Origin: Paenibacillus methanolicus
Lineage (GTDB): Bacteria > Bacillota > Bacilli > Paenibacillales > Paenibacillaceae
Assembly: GCF_008124765.1 (NCBI RefSeq)
Contig: NZ_VNHS01000021.1
Span: forward strand, 1 to 64,000
Direction: 5' to 3'
Length of the DNA stretch: 64,000 bases
The translations under genes were made by a program, and so were the position numbers. The notes under the pieces are model-generated. The model did not search any database. It saw nothing but the letters and a program-made list of their open reading frames with translations, and was not told where the DNA came from. This document shows, piece by piece, positions 33,918 through 41,153 of the stretch (its first letter is position 1; the number at the start of each line of letters is the position of its first letter).

Positions 33918-34366
33918 TTTATAAGTTTCACGCTTATAAAACATCTTGCATTTCTCTGTCGCTGAATGCTGCCTTCCCAATCTTCGGATTGTGAACGCAA
34001 ACCAATCAGCTTGATGTTCGCTGAATGCTGCCTTCCCAATCTTCGGATTGTGAACGCAAACCAATCAGCTTCATGATCGCTGAATGCTGCCTTCCCAATC
34101 TTCGGATTGTGAACGCAAACCAATCAGCTTCATGATCGCTGCATGCTGCATTCCCAATCTTCGGATTGTGAACGCAAACCAATCAGCTTCATGATCGCTG
34201 CATGCTGCATTCCCAATCTTCGGATTGTGAACGCAAACCAATCAGCTTCATGATCGCTGCATGCTGCATTCCCAATCTTCGGATTGTGAACGCAAACCAA
34301 TCAGCTTCTCCGAAATGAAACGCGCCGCGCCGCAAGTGGACGGCGCAGCCGCTTCACCTTGGTGCA
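33918..34366. repeat. Modular dispersed repeat element, six-unit copy
   Basis: Left module: hairpin TTTATAAG-TTTCACG-CTTATAAA (33918-33940). Middle: six tandem 59-bp units (33959-34312). Right module: GC-rich arm with GCGCCG (34327-34332) pairing CGGCGC (34341-34346) and ending TTCACCTTGGTGC. The same three modules, with one unit, recur at 62683-62835. No spacers separate units, so it is not a CRISPR array. Short frames read through the minus strand are repeat artefacts. Confidence 0.85.
33959..34312. repeat. Six tandem 59-bp repeats
   Basis: Units start at 33959, 34018, 34077, 34136, 34195 and 34254. Units 1-3 read TCGCTGAATGCTGCCTTCCC, units 4-6 read TCGCTGCATGCTGCATTCCC; the remainder is almost invariant. 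Each unit contains CAATC-TTCG-GATTG (a cTTCGg hairpin), whose second arm can instead pair with CAATC further on in AAACCAATCAGCTT. Confidence 0.95.
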
Positions 34367-34423
34367 GTTTGATCGGCGGGTTCGCGTGAAGCGAAGCCGC
34401 CGCGTAATAGAGGAGGGATTGAC

Positions 34424-35908
34424 ATGGTTGCTTCAGGAGGCAATCAGCTGCCGCGCGGCACGCCGGAGGCATTCGGCGTGGCGTCCGGGGCGGTAACCGC
34501 GTTTTTGGAAGCGGCCGAAGCGACAGGCCAGGAGCTGCACGGCTTCATGCTGCTGAAGCGCGGCACGGTAATCGCCGAGGGCAGCTGGCAGCCGTACGAA
34601 GCCGGACGCAAGCGGCTGTCCAACTCCGTCAGCAAAAGCTTCACCTCCGCGGCGATCGGCATCGCCGTCGCGGAGGGCAAGCTGTCGATCGAGGATGCGG
34701 TCGTCTCGTTCTTCGAAGACGAGGTGCCCGAGCAGCCGGATCCGAAGCTTTCCGGCATGCGCGTCAAGCATCTGCTGACCATGTCGACCGGGCATGACGT
34801 CGACACCGTCGTGCCGGTATTGAAGTCGGGCGAGACCGATTGGGTGCGCGCGTTTCTGGCGCTGCCGCTTGCGTACGAGCCGGGAACCGTGTTTAAATAC
34901 AATACCGGCGCCACGTACATGCTTTCGGCCATTTTACAGCGGGTGACGGGCGAGCGGCTCGTCGATTATTTGCAGGATCGTCTTTTCGCCCCGCTTGGGA
35001 TTGACAATTCCGCCTGGGACAGCTGCCCGGCGGGCATCACGGCCGGCGGCTGGGGCTTGTCGCTGACGACCGAGGAGATGGCAAGGTTCGGCCAGCTCTA
35101 CTTGCAGCAAGGCATGTGGGAAGGCAAGCAGCTCATTCCCGCCGAATGGGCGAGCGCGTCGGTATCGCCGCAGATCGGCAATGGGGACGATCCGGACAGC
35201 GACTGGTCGTCCGGCTACGGTTATCAATTCTGGTGCAACCGGTACGGCACGTACCGGGCGGACGGGGCGTTCGGCCAGATTATTCTGGTCATGCCCGCGG
35301 AAGAGGCGGTGCTGGCGTTCACCAGCTCGCTAAGCGATCTGTCGCAGATTCTGAACGCGGTCTGGGCGCATCTATTGCCCGCGCTGCAGAAGGGGAGCGA
35401 GCCGCTGCCGAACGAGGCCCAAGCGCTCGAGGCGCTTCGCGCCAAGCTGGCCTCGCTTGAGATCGCCCCGCCTGCTGCGGCGATCGGAGTCCGGCACGGC
35501 GGCGAACACGCGGAATACCTTTTCGAAGACAACGCGCTCGGTCTTGCCAGCTTGCGTTTGCACGGCGAGGATGAAGGCTGTACGATCGTATGGACGCTGC
35601 ACGAGAAGACGTACGCGTTTGAGGCGGGCGGCGAAGCATGGGCCATTAGCCAGTGGCCGAGCGCCCCGGAAGTCTACCATGCGGAGGCTAAGCCCGTACC
35701 GGCGGACGCCGCGGCGGTCGGCAGGTGGCAGGACGATGGTTCGTACCTCATCTCGATTCGTCTGCTCGATACGGCTTATCACGACGCGGTCCATGTCCGT
35801 TTCGAGGAAGAAGGCCATGCTTCCATCACGTTCGCGCGTAAATTCTCGGTGACGCCGCTTCATGTCGGTACGCTGCAGGCGCATCCCGTGCAAGCGGCTC
35901 GCCGGTAG
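34424..35908 (+). CDS. Serine hydrolase of the beta-lactamase/penicillin-binding superfamily
   Basis: 494 residues, class C-like fold. The catalytic SxxK is S68-V-S-K71 in SNSVSKSFTSA; the Tyr motif is KYNTGATYML; GYGYQFW and FGQIILVMP lie in the region of the third box. Residues from about 350 form a C-terminal beta domain. No signal peptide, so cytoplasmic; esterase or peptidase activity is more likely than drug resistance. The ATG at 34424 follows GAGGAGGG. It is an insertion relative to the B. subtilis order, just beside the repeat element. Confidence 0.85.
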   Translation: MVASGGNQLPRGTPEAFGVASGAVTAFLEAAEATGQELHGFMLLKRGTVIAEGSWQPYEAGRKRLSNSVSKSFTSAAIGIAVAEGKLSIEDAVVSFFEDEVPEQPDPKLSGMRVKHLLTMSTGHDVDTVVPVLKSGETDWVRAFLALPLAYEPGTVFKYNTGATYMLSAILQRVTGERLVDYLQDRLFAPLGIDNSAWDSCPAGITAGGWGLSLTTEEMARFGQLYLQQGMWEGKQLIPAEWASASVSPQIGNGDDPDSDWSSGYGYQFWCNRYGTYRADGAFGQIILVMPAEEAVLAFTSSLSDLSQILNAVWAHLLPALQKGSEPLPNEAQALEALRAKLASLEIAPPAAAIGVRHGGEHAEYLFEDNALGLASLRLHGEDEGCTIVWTLHEKTYAFEAGGEAWAISQWPSAPEVYHAEAKPVPADAAAVGRWQDDGSYLISIRLLDTAYHDAVHVRFEEEGHASITFARKFSVTPLHVGTLQAHPVQAARR

Positions 35909-35974
35909 AGCCGCGTCAACAGCGTTCGCATAAAGCCATAATCTCTATTCCAATTCGGAAGGATGAACCTGTCT

Positions 35975-37459
35975 ATGACCACATCCGCGATCACCGTCGT
36001 CGGTCTCGGCTCGGGCGACGCCGACCAGCTGACGCTGGGCGTATGGCGCCTGCTGCAGCAAGCGAAGCGCGTCTTCGTGAGGACCGACCGGCATCCGATG
36101 ATGCGTTTGTTCCAAGAGAACGAGCTGGCGTATTCTTCGTTCGATGAACTCTACGAGCAAATGGACTCGTTCCCCGATGTCTACGCGGCGATCGCGGACC
36201 GGCTGATCGCCGAAGCGCGCTCGTCCGAGGAGACGATCATATACGCCGTGCCGGGCCACCCGATGGTCGCCGAGCGTACCGTTCAGCTGCTGCGCGAACG
36301 GTGCGAGCCGGAAGGCATCGCGCTGCGCATCCTCGGCGGCGAGAGCTTCTTGGATCAGGCGTTCACGCGCTTGGGCTTCGATCCGATCGAGGGCTTCCAG
36401 CTGCTTGACGCGGCGAGCATGACAGCTTCGCTGCTGCGGCCGGAACTCCACACCGTCATCGGCCAAGTGTATGATGCCTTCACGGCATCCGACGTCAAGC
36501 TGACGCTCATGGAGCTGTATCCGGACGAGTATCCGGTCGTGATCGGCCATGCGCTGGGCGTGCCGGGCGAAGAGCAGATCGCGACCGTTCCGCTCTACGA
36601 GCTTGACCGCGCGACGGGCTACGGCAATTTGTCGCTGGTGTGGGTGCCGCGATCCGACGATGCTTCGCTGCGCAATCGGACGTTCGACCGGCTGCACGAG
36701 ATCGTCGCGGTGCTTCGCAGCCCCGAGGGCTGCCCGTGGGACCGCGAGCAGACGCATCAGTCGATCCGCAAGAACTTCATCGAAGAAACGTACGAAGCCA
36801 TCGAAGCGCTCGACAACGACGATCCGATCGGCATGCAGGAAGAGTTCGGCGACGTGATCCTGCAGGTCATGCTTCACAGTCAGATGGAAGAGGAGGTCGG
36901 CTCCTTCTCCGTATTCGACGTCATCCAGACGCTGAACGAGAAGCTGCTGTTCCGCCATCCGCACGTGTTTGGCGACAAGGACGCGGGCAATTCGCAGGAA
37001 GCGCTGCAGAACTGGGAGCAGATGAAGGCCGAGGAGAAGAAGCGCAAAGGCATCGATCCGGCCGCGCAGTCGCAACTGGACGGCATTCCGCCGGATTTGC
37101 CGGCCCTCATGAAGGCGTACAAGCTGCAGAAGAAGGCGGCCAAAGTCGGCTTCGACTGGGATCAGATCGGACCGGTGCTGGACAAGATCCAAGAGGAGCT
37201 GGCCGAGCTGCGCGAGGCGATATCCGCCAAGGACCGCGAAGAACAGGCGGGCGAGCTGGGCGATCTGTTGTTCGCGACCGTCAACGCCGCGCGGTTCATA
37301 GAGGCCGATCCGGAGGAAGCGCTCGCCCGCACGAATCAGAAATTCAAGAAGCGTTTTGCGTATATTGAGGAGCAGCTCCGTATAAGCGGACGAACCTTTG
37401 ACCAGACTGATTTAACAGAAATGGACAGATTTTGGGAGGAAGCGAAGCGATTGCCCTAG
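35975..37459 (+). CDS. yabN: YabN: tetrapyrrole methylase-like domain fused to MazG NTP pyrophosphohydrolase
   Basis: 494 residues. N-terminal SAM-methylase fold (ITVVGLGSGDADQLTLG, AVPGHPMVAERTV) to about residue 220; two-part MazG region afterwards, with PWDREQTHQSIRKNFIEETY and EEFGDVILQVMLHSQ holding the metal-binding acidic residues, and a second segment ELAELREAIS...EELGDLLF-like near 410-435. MazG removes non-canonical NTPs. Starts at 35963 and 35975 are both possible; the first lies directly against GGAAGG, so the second is preferred. No terminator separates it clearly from the HU gene. Confidence 0.93.
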   Translation: MTTSAITVVGLGSGDADQLTLGVWRLLQQAKRVFVRTDRHPMMRLFQENELAYSSFDELYEQMDSFPDVYAAIADRLIAEARSSEETIIYAVPGHPMVAERTVQLLRERCEPEGIALRILGGESFLDQAFTRLGFDPIEGFQLLDAASMTASLLRPELHTVIGQVYDAFTASDVKLTLMELYPDEYPVVIGHALGVPGEEQIATVPLYELDRATGYGNLSLVWVPRSDDASLRNRTFDRLHEIVAVLRSPEGCPWDREQTHQSIRKNFIEETYEAIEALDNDDPIGMQEEFGDVILQVMLHSQMEEEVGSFSVFDVIQTLNEKLLFRHPHVFGDKDAGNSQEALQNWEQMKAEEKKRKGIDPAAQSQLDGIPPDLPALMKAYKLQKKAAKVGFDWDQIGPVLDKIQEELAELREAISAKDREEQAGELGDLLFATVNAARFIEADPEEALARTNQKFKKRFAYIEEQLRISGRTFDQTDLTEMDRFWEEAKRLP

Positions 37460-37629
37460 GCATTTCGTCAAAATTCGTCTAAAATCTACATAAAGATCAA
37501 AATTTATTTACCAAATAGCAGGATTTATTTAGCATCTGCGCGAATACGTCACGATAGTAATCGAAACCATCATCGGCAGCAGATGCCGCCAATAGGAACA
37601 ACAACTTAATTCGGGAGGCTATTTAAGCT

Positions 37630-37902
37630 ATGAACAAGAATGATCTGATCACCAACATCGCTACAAAAAGCGGATTGACTAAACGTGACGTGGAGTCCGT
37701 CCTGAACGGCTTCATGGACGAAGTAACGGAAGCGCTGGCGAAAGGCGACAAAGTCCAGCTGATCGGCTTCGGCAATTTTGAAACGAGCAAACGCGCAGGC
37801 CGCACGGGCCGCAACCCGCAAACGGGCGAGCCGATGACGATCGCGGAATCGATCGTGCCGAAGTTCAGCGCCGGCAAGAAACTGCGCGACGCGATCAAGT
37901 AA
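37630..37902 (+). CDS. hup: HU family DNA-binding protein
   Basis: 90 residues, full-length HU. MNKNDLITNIATKSGLTKRD, GFGNFETSKRAGRTGRNPQT (beta arm) and PKFSAGKKLRDAIK are diagnostic. It bends and compacts the nucleoid. TCGGGAGG precedes the ATG, and a ~150-bp AT-rich leader (37460-37629) suggests its own promoter, though no hexamers are convincing. It starts the cluster with rqcP, two bases apart. B. subtilis has hbs elsewhere. Confidence 0.96.
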   Translation: MNKNDLITNIATKSGLTKRDVESVLNGFMDEVTEALAKGDKVQLIGFGNFETSKRAGRTGRNPQTGEPMTIAESIVPKFSAGKKLRDAIK

Positions 37903-37904
37903 TC

Positions 37905-38183
37905 ATGCGCCTGGATAAATTCTTGAAGGTGTCGAGGCTGATCAAGCGGCGTACCGTGGCGAAGGACGTGTCCGATCAAGGGCGCGTGTGGATCAACGGC
38001 CGCGAAGCCAAGGCCAGCAGCACCGTCAAGGTTGGCGATGAGCTGACGGTTCAATACGGACAGAAAGTCGTCACCGTCCGCGTGGAACGTCTCGTCGAGA
38101 CAACGAAGAAAGACGAAGCCGCAAGCATGTACGAGCTGGTAAAGGAAGAAACGCGCCAACGCGAAGACAAGCTGGAATGGTAA
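37905..38183 (+). CDS. rqcP: RqcP (YabO), S4-domain RNA-binding protein
   Basis: 92 residues. The S4 domain covers about residues 1-60 (MRLDKFLKVSRLIKRRTVAK, GRVWINGREAKASS). In B. subtilis RqcP binds the 50S-peptidyl-tRNA complex with RqcH and supports poly-alanine tailing in ribosome quality control. The ATG lies 3 nt after the hup stop with no separate ribosome site, so it depends on translational coupling. Followed by a strong terminator. Confidence 0.94.
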   Translation: MRLDKFLKVSRLIKRRTVAKDVSDQGRVWINGREAKASSTVKVGDELTVQYGQKVVTVRVERLVETTKKDEAASMYELVKEETRQREDKLEW

Positions 38184-38242
38184 TTCGTCTTACATAGCGC
38201 GACCGCCCTATTCGGCATTTGTCCGAAGCGGCGGCGTACCGG

Positions 38243-38288
38243 ATCGGTCTCTCCCGCCGCAAGGCGGGAGAGACCGATTTGCTTTTTC
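38243..38288 (+). terminator. Terminator after rqcP
   Basis: Perfect 16-bp stem ATCGGTCTCTCCCGCC/GGCGGGAGAGACCGAT with GCAA tetraloop, followed by TTGCTTTTTCC. The rest of the gap to yabP (38289-38495) holds no gene; CATAGGCTA at 38463-38471 resembles a SigE/SigK -10 but lacks a clear -35. Confidence 0.93.
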
Positions 38289-38495
38289 CGGTATCGCTCC
38301 GGGTCGGCCCTTCATACTCGCAGGCACGCGCGACGACCTGCCCCGCCGTTCATCCCCAGCGACTTCCAACAACGCCCGCCATGCGCCGCTTACGCCTATC
38401 CCCGCATCCATTCGCCGTTCTTCGGCCGTCCCAACGGCTTGTTCTAAATCCGCCCGCCCTCCCATAGGCTAGTCATAAAAAGGAGGGACAAGGCA

Positions 38496-38783
38496 ATGAT
38501 CGACCAAGGGAAGGGACAGAAACGGCAGGAAGTGAAGATGCTCAACCGCAAGCTCCTGGAGATTACCGGCGTGCAAAACGTCGAAAGCTTTGACAGCGAA
38601 GAGTTTTTGCTCGAGACCGATCTTGGCTTCCTCGCCATTCGCGGGCAAAATTTGCATATGAAGCATTTGAGCTTGGAGCAAGGTCTCGTCGCCATAGAAG
38701 GGCTCGTCCATTCGCTCGCCTATTTGGACGGCAACAATGCGGCCAAATCCTCCAAAGGTTTCTTCGGGAAGCTGTTTAAGTGA
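38496..38783 (+). CDS. yabP: Sporulation protein YabP
   Basis: 95 residues, YabP/YqfC family. LNRKLLEITGVQNVESFDSE and FLLETDLGFLAIRGQNLHMK are the conserved blocks. A mother-cell spore coat or cortex-related protein required for sporulation in some species; molecular function unknown. AAGGAGGG precedes the ATG. It overlaps yabQ by four bases and forms the yabP-yabQ-divIC unit. Confidence 0.93.
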   Translation: MIDQGKGQKRQEVKMLNRKLLEITGVQNVESFDSEEFLLETDLGFLAIRGQNLHMKHLSLEQGLVAIEGLVHSLAYLDGNNAAKSSKGFFGKLFK

Positions 38784-39412
38784 GCCTGAGCGTCCAATGG
38801 ATGACGATGGCGGCGATGCTGCTCTCGGGCATCGGCATGGGAGTCGTGTTCGACGGCTACCGGGTCGTATCCGATGAACTGAAGATCAGCCGCTGGTGGG
38901 TCCCCGTGTTCGATCTGCTGTACTGGATCGCCGCCACGATCATCGTCTTTCAAGTATTGTCCGCAAGCAACGAGGGCGAGGTGCGGACATACGTGTTCAT
39001 CGGGCTGCTGCTGGGGATCGGCGCCTACTACTGGCTGTTCAGCAAAATCGTGGTCCGGCTCGTGCATGGGCTCATCCGGCTGGTCCGGGCGCTCATCGAT
39101 TTGGCGATCAAGCTGTTCGTCATTTTCGTCGTTCGCCCGCTGCTGCTTTTGTACAAGCTGGCGAAGGTGCTGCTGGCGTTTTTGCTGGCCGTAACTATGT
39201 TCCTGCTGAAAATTATGGTACAATTGGTTCGTCCGATCGGGCTGCTGCTGTGGTGGATGATCCGTCCGGCGGTTCGGCCGCTGATCAAGTGGATCGACGG
39301 ATGGGCACGGCCGCTCGCGGTCCGATTTCGCCTGAAGGAGAGGACAACCATCGTCAACAATTGGGCTATCGCGGCCTGGCGGCGAGTTTTCAAACGCAAA
39401 GATAACGGTTAA
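38780..39412 (+). CDS. yabQ: Spore cortex biosynthesis protein YabQ
   Basis: 210 residues. Several membrane helices (about 6-24, 38-56, 68-90, 112-150) followed by a basic C-terminus. YabQ localises to the forespore outer membrane and is needed for cortex formation. The start codon is GTG at 38780, overlapping the yabP stop (GTGA), which implies coupling. Confidence 0.92.
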   Translation: MSLSVQWMTMAAMLLSGIGMGVVFDGYRVVSDELKISRWWVPVFDLLYWIAATIIVFQVLSASNEGEVRTYVFIGLLLGIGAYYWLFSKIVVRLVHGLIRLVRALIDLAIKLFVIFVVRPLLLLYKLAKVLLAFLLAVTMFLLKIMVQLVRPIGLLLWWMIRPAVRPLIKWIDGWARPLAVRFRLKERTTIVNNWAIAAWRRVFKRKDNG

Positions 39413-39456
39413 TAGTGAATAGCTATATCACGGCGCCGAAGGAGGGACATCGAATT

Positions 39457-39765
39457 ATGACGGCACAACCGAGCAAATCAACCGCAAAACAAGGCACGAA
39501 GCGAAGGCTGAAGATTTGGTTCTTCTTTGTCGTCATATTCATGTTCTGGGCGACCTATACGCTTTACGACCAGCTGGGGATGCAGCAGGAGGCGGCCGCC
39601 AAGCTGAGCGAGGTGGAGTTGAAGATCGAATCGGCCACCAAGCAGATGAGCGACCTCAAACTGCAGGTCGACCGACTGAACGATCCGGAATATATCCAGC
39701 AAGTCGCGCGCAAGGAACATAACATGATCATGCCGGGGGAACAGTCGATTCATGTCGCAGAATAG
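39457..39765 (+). CDS. divIC: Cell-division protein DivIC (FtsB-like)
   Basis: 102 residues. A basic cytoplasmic start, one membrane helix (about residues 17-36) and an extracellular coiled coil (SEVELKIESATKQMSDLKLQ) ending with the short FtsB/DivIC motif around DPEYIQQVARKEHNMIMPGE. It forms a complex with DivIB and FtsL in the divisome. ATG 39457 follows GAAGGAGGG; the GTG at 39415 is rejected. Confidence 0.94.
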   Translation: MTAQPSKSTAKQGTKRRLKIWFFFVVIFMFWATYTLYDQLGMQQEAAAKLSEVELKIESATKQMSDLKLQVDRLNDPEYIQQVARKEHNMIMPGEQSIHVAE

Positions 39766-39790
39766 GCGGTTTCCGTGGGACATACGTCTG

Positions 39791-39820
39791 TTGACCTTGC
39801 TTCTGCCGTTCGAGTATAAT
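39791..39820 (+). promoter_or_regulatory. SigA promoter of yabR
   Basis: TTGACC, 18 bp, TATAAT, giving a leader of about 110 nt before yabR. Confidence 0.75.
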
Positions 39821-39937
39821 CACGGTAGGAAACGTTAGATAATAACTTAAAATGCTTTTATTGTGTGCGCGTTACTTACGTTATCCATCTCGAAGCACAT
39901 CGCTTCGCATAACGGTTAGGGAGGAACATTTTTATCT

Positions 39938-40486
39938 ATGGCAATTGAAGTGGGCGCCAAGTTAGAGGGTAAAGTGACAGGCATTACGCATTTCGGAGCA
40001 TTCGTCGACTTGTCGGGGGGTGTTACGGGGCTCGTTCACATTTCGGAAATTGCCGATAATTACGTCAAAGACGTAAAGGATCACCTGAAGCTGGATGACG
40101 TCGTCACGGTGAAGGTCATCAACGTCGATAAAGACGGGAAGATCGGACTTTCGATTAAACAGGCTGTCGACCGGCCTGAAGGCTCTCAACCGCCGCAGCG
40201 CGAGCGCGGAGCAGGTGGAGGCTTTAACCGTGATCGCGGACCAGGCGCAGGCGGCGGTGGTGGATTCAACCGCGGACCCGGCGGCGGTGGTGGTGGATTC
40301 AACCGTGGGCCAGGTGGCGGCGGCGGCGGACGTCCATTCAAATCCCAGTCCGGCAAACCCTCTTACGGCAAACCGTCCTTCGAGGACAAAGTGTCCCGCT
40401 TCTTGAAAGATAGTGAAGAACGTATTTCCTCTCTGAAGAAGAACACCGAGGGTAAACGAGGCGGACGCGGCGCAAAACGAGTCTAA
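39938..40486 (+). CDS. yabR: S1-domain RNA-binding protein YabR with Gly-rich repeats
   Basis: 182 residues. One S1 domain (about 1-75: GAKLEGKVTGITHFGAFVDL, GLVHISEIADNYVKDVKDHL, KIGLSIKQ). Residues about 85-135 are an RGG-like low-complexity segment with three FNRGPGGGGGG-type repeats; a basic Lys/Arg tail follows. B. subtilis YabR is shorter and lacks so long a glycine tract. A general role in RNA binding is inferred. GGTTAGGGAGGAAC precedes the ATG. Confidence 0.92.
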   Translation: MAIEVGAKLEGKVTGITHFGAFVDLSGGVTGLVHISEIADNYVKDVKDHLKLDDVVTVKVINVDKDGKIGLSIKQAVDRPEGSQPPQRERGAGGGFNRDRGPGAGGGGGFNRGPGGGGGGFNRGPGGGGGGRPFKSQSGKPSYGKPSFEDKVSRFLKDSEERISSLKKNTEGKRGGRGAKRV

Positions 40487-40504
40487 TATAGATACAGCAA
40501 ACCG

Positions 40505-40546
40505 AGCATTCCGCTCGCCAACTTTTGGCGCGGGGTGCTTTTTTGT
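40505..40546 (+). terminator. Terminator after yabR
   Basis: AGCATTCCGCTCGCC pairs with GGCGCGGGGTGCT (mismatches and wobble) around AACTTTT, followed by TTTTTTG. Confidence 0.8.
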
Positions 40547-41080
40547 TGCGCCGGCTAGGTTAGCCAGCTGTTCTCCTGTTTTTCGCCCATCCCAGCTATT
40601 CACGGAGAATCTCCAACAAGTCGATCGCCTGACACAACCGCCAACCGGTTCGTGCTTATCCCTTTCAAGCCTGTCCACGCGCCCAACTTCTCCAGCTCGC
40701 TTCGCGCCGACCGACAAAATGACAGCGCTTGCTTGCGCGGCATTGTCGGAATCGCGGACGAGTCTTGCCCGGCGACTCCGTTTTCCAGTTTATTACTGCT
40801 GACATTTTTACGCTTTCCGCCGCATATACGCCGGTTGAAACGAAAATATACCTCCGCCAAGCGAAAACTTTCCGTTACATCTCCACCATTCCCGACAGGT
40901 TCGGACGGCGATTCGCCACGAAATCGCCGCGCGTGCGCCCCGTTATTTTGTTGAATGGTTGCTTTCATCGGACCGGCCGCAGGCGGCAAACCCTTGCGAG
41001 GCAAGCGCTTTGGGCGAAGTGACATTTCCCACGGCCGGCGCGGGGCCATGTCGGAAAAAACTTTGAACGCCGCAGCGACT
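40547..41080. other. Non-coding stretch upstream of spoIIE
   Basis: About 530 bp without a gene I can support; open frames lack ribosome sites and family signatures. Degenerate Spo0A-like sequences (CCGACAAAA near 40711, ATGTCGGAA near 41048) occur. B. subtilis has tRNA genes here; no tRNA is seen in this window. Confidence 0.6.
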
Positions 41081-41115
41081 TCTGACAAACTTTCACGTCG
41101 GCCCGCTCCTATAAT
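41081..41115 (+). promoter_or_regulatory. Spo0A-activated SigA promoter of spoIIE
   Basis: CTGACA (41082-41087) and TATAAT (41110-41115) are separated by 22 bp, the overlong spacing typical of Spo0A-dependent spoIIE and spoIIG promoters. TCTGACAAA (41081-41089) over the -35 matches the reverse 0A box TTYGACAAA in 8 of 9 positions. Confidence 0.75.
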
Positions 41116-41153
41116 GAGTTCACAAACAACGGAAATGGTGGTGCTGTGAACGA

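Noticed and set aside
33050-33994. Plus-strand Arg-rich frame overlapping the end of the flippase gene
   Set aside because: Frame-shifted shadow of a very GC-rich gene; composition almost entirely Arg/Gly/Ala.
33674-34123. Minus-strand frames through the 59-bp repeats giving related peptides
   Set aside because: The 59-bp period is not a multiple of three, so each unit is read in a different frame. No ribosome site, and the frame spans intergenic hairpins.
33959-34312. CRISPR array
   Set aside because: Units are contiguous without unique spacers, and there are no cas genes in the window.
34424-35908. Beta-lactamase resistance gene
   Set aside because: SxxK is present but there is no signal peptide, and the C-terminal extension points to a cytoplasmic esterase or peptidase-type member.
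40547-41080. tRNA genes before spoIIE, as in B. subtilis
   Set aside because: No T-arm GGTTCRA signature or acceptor pairing could be found.
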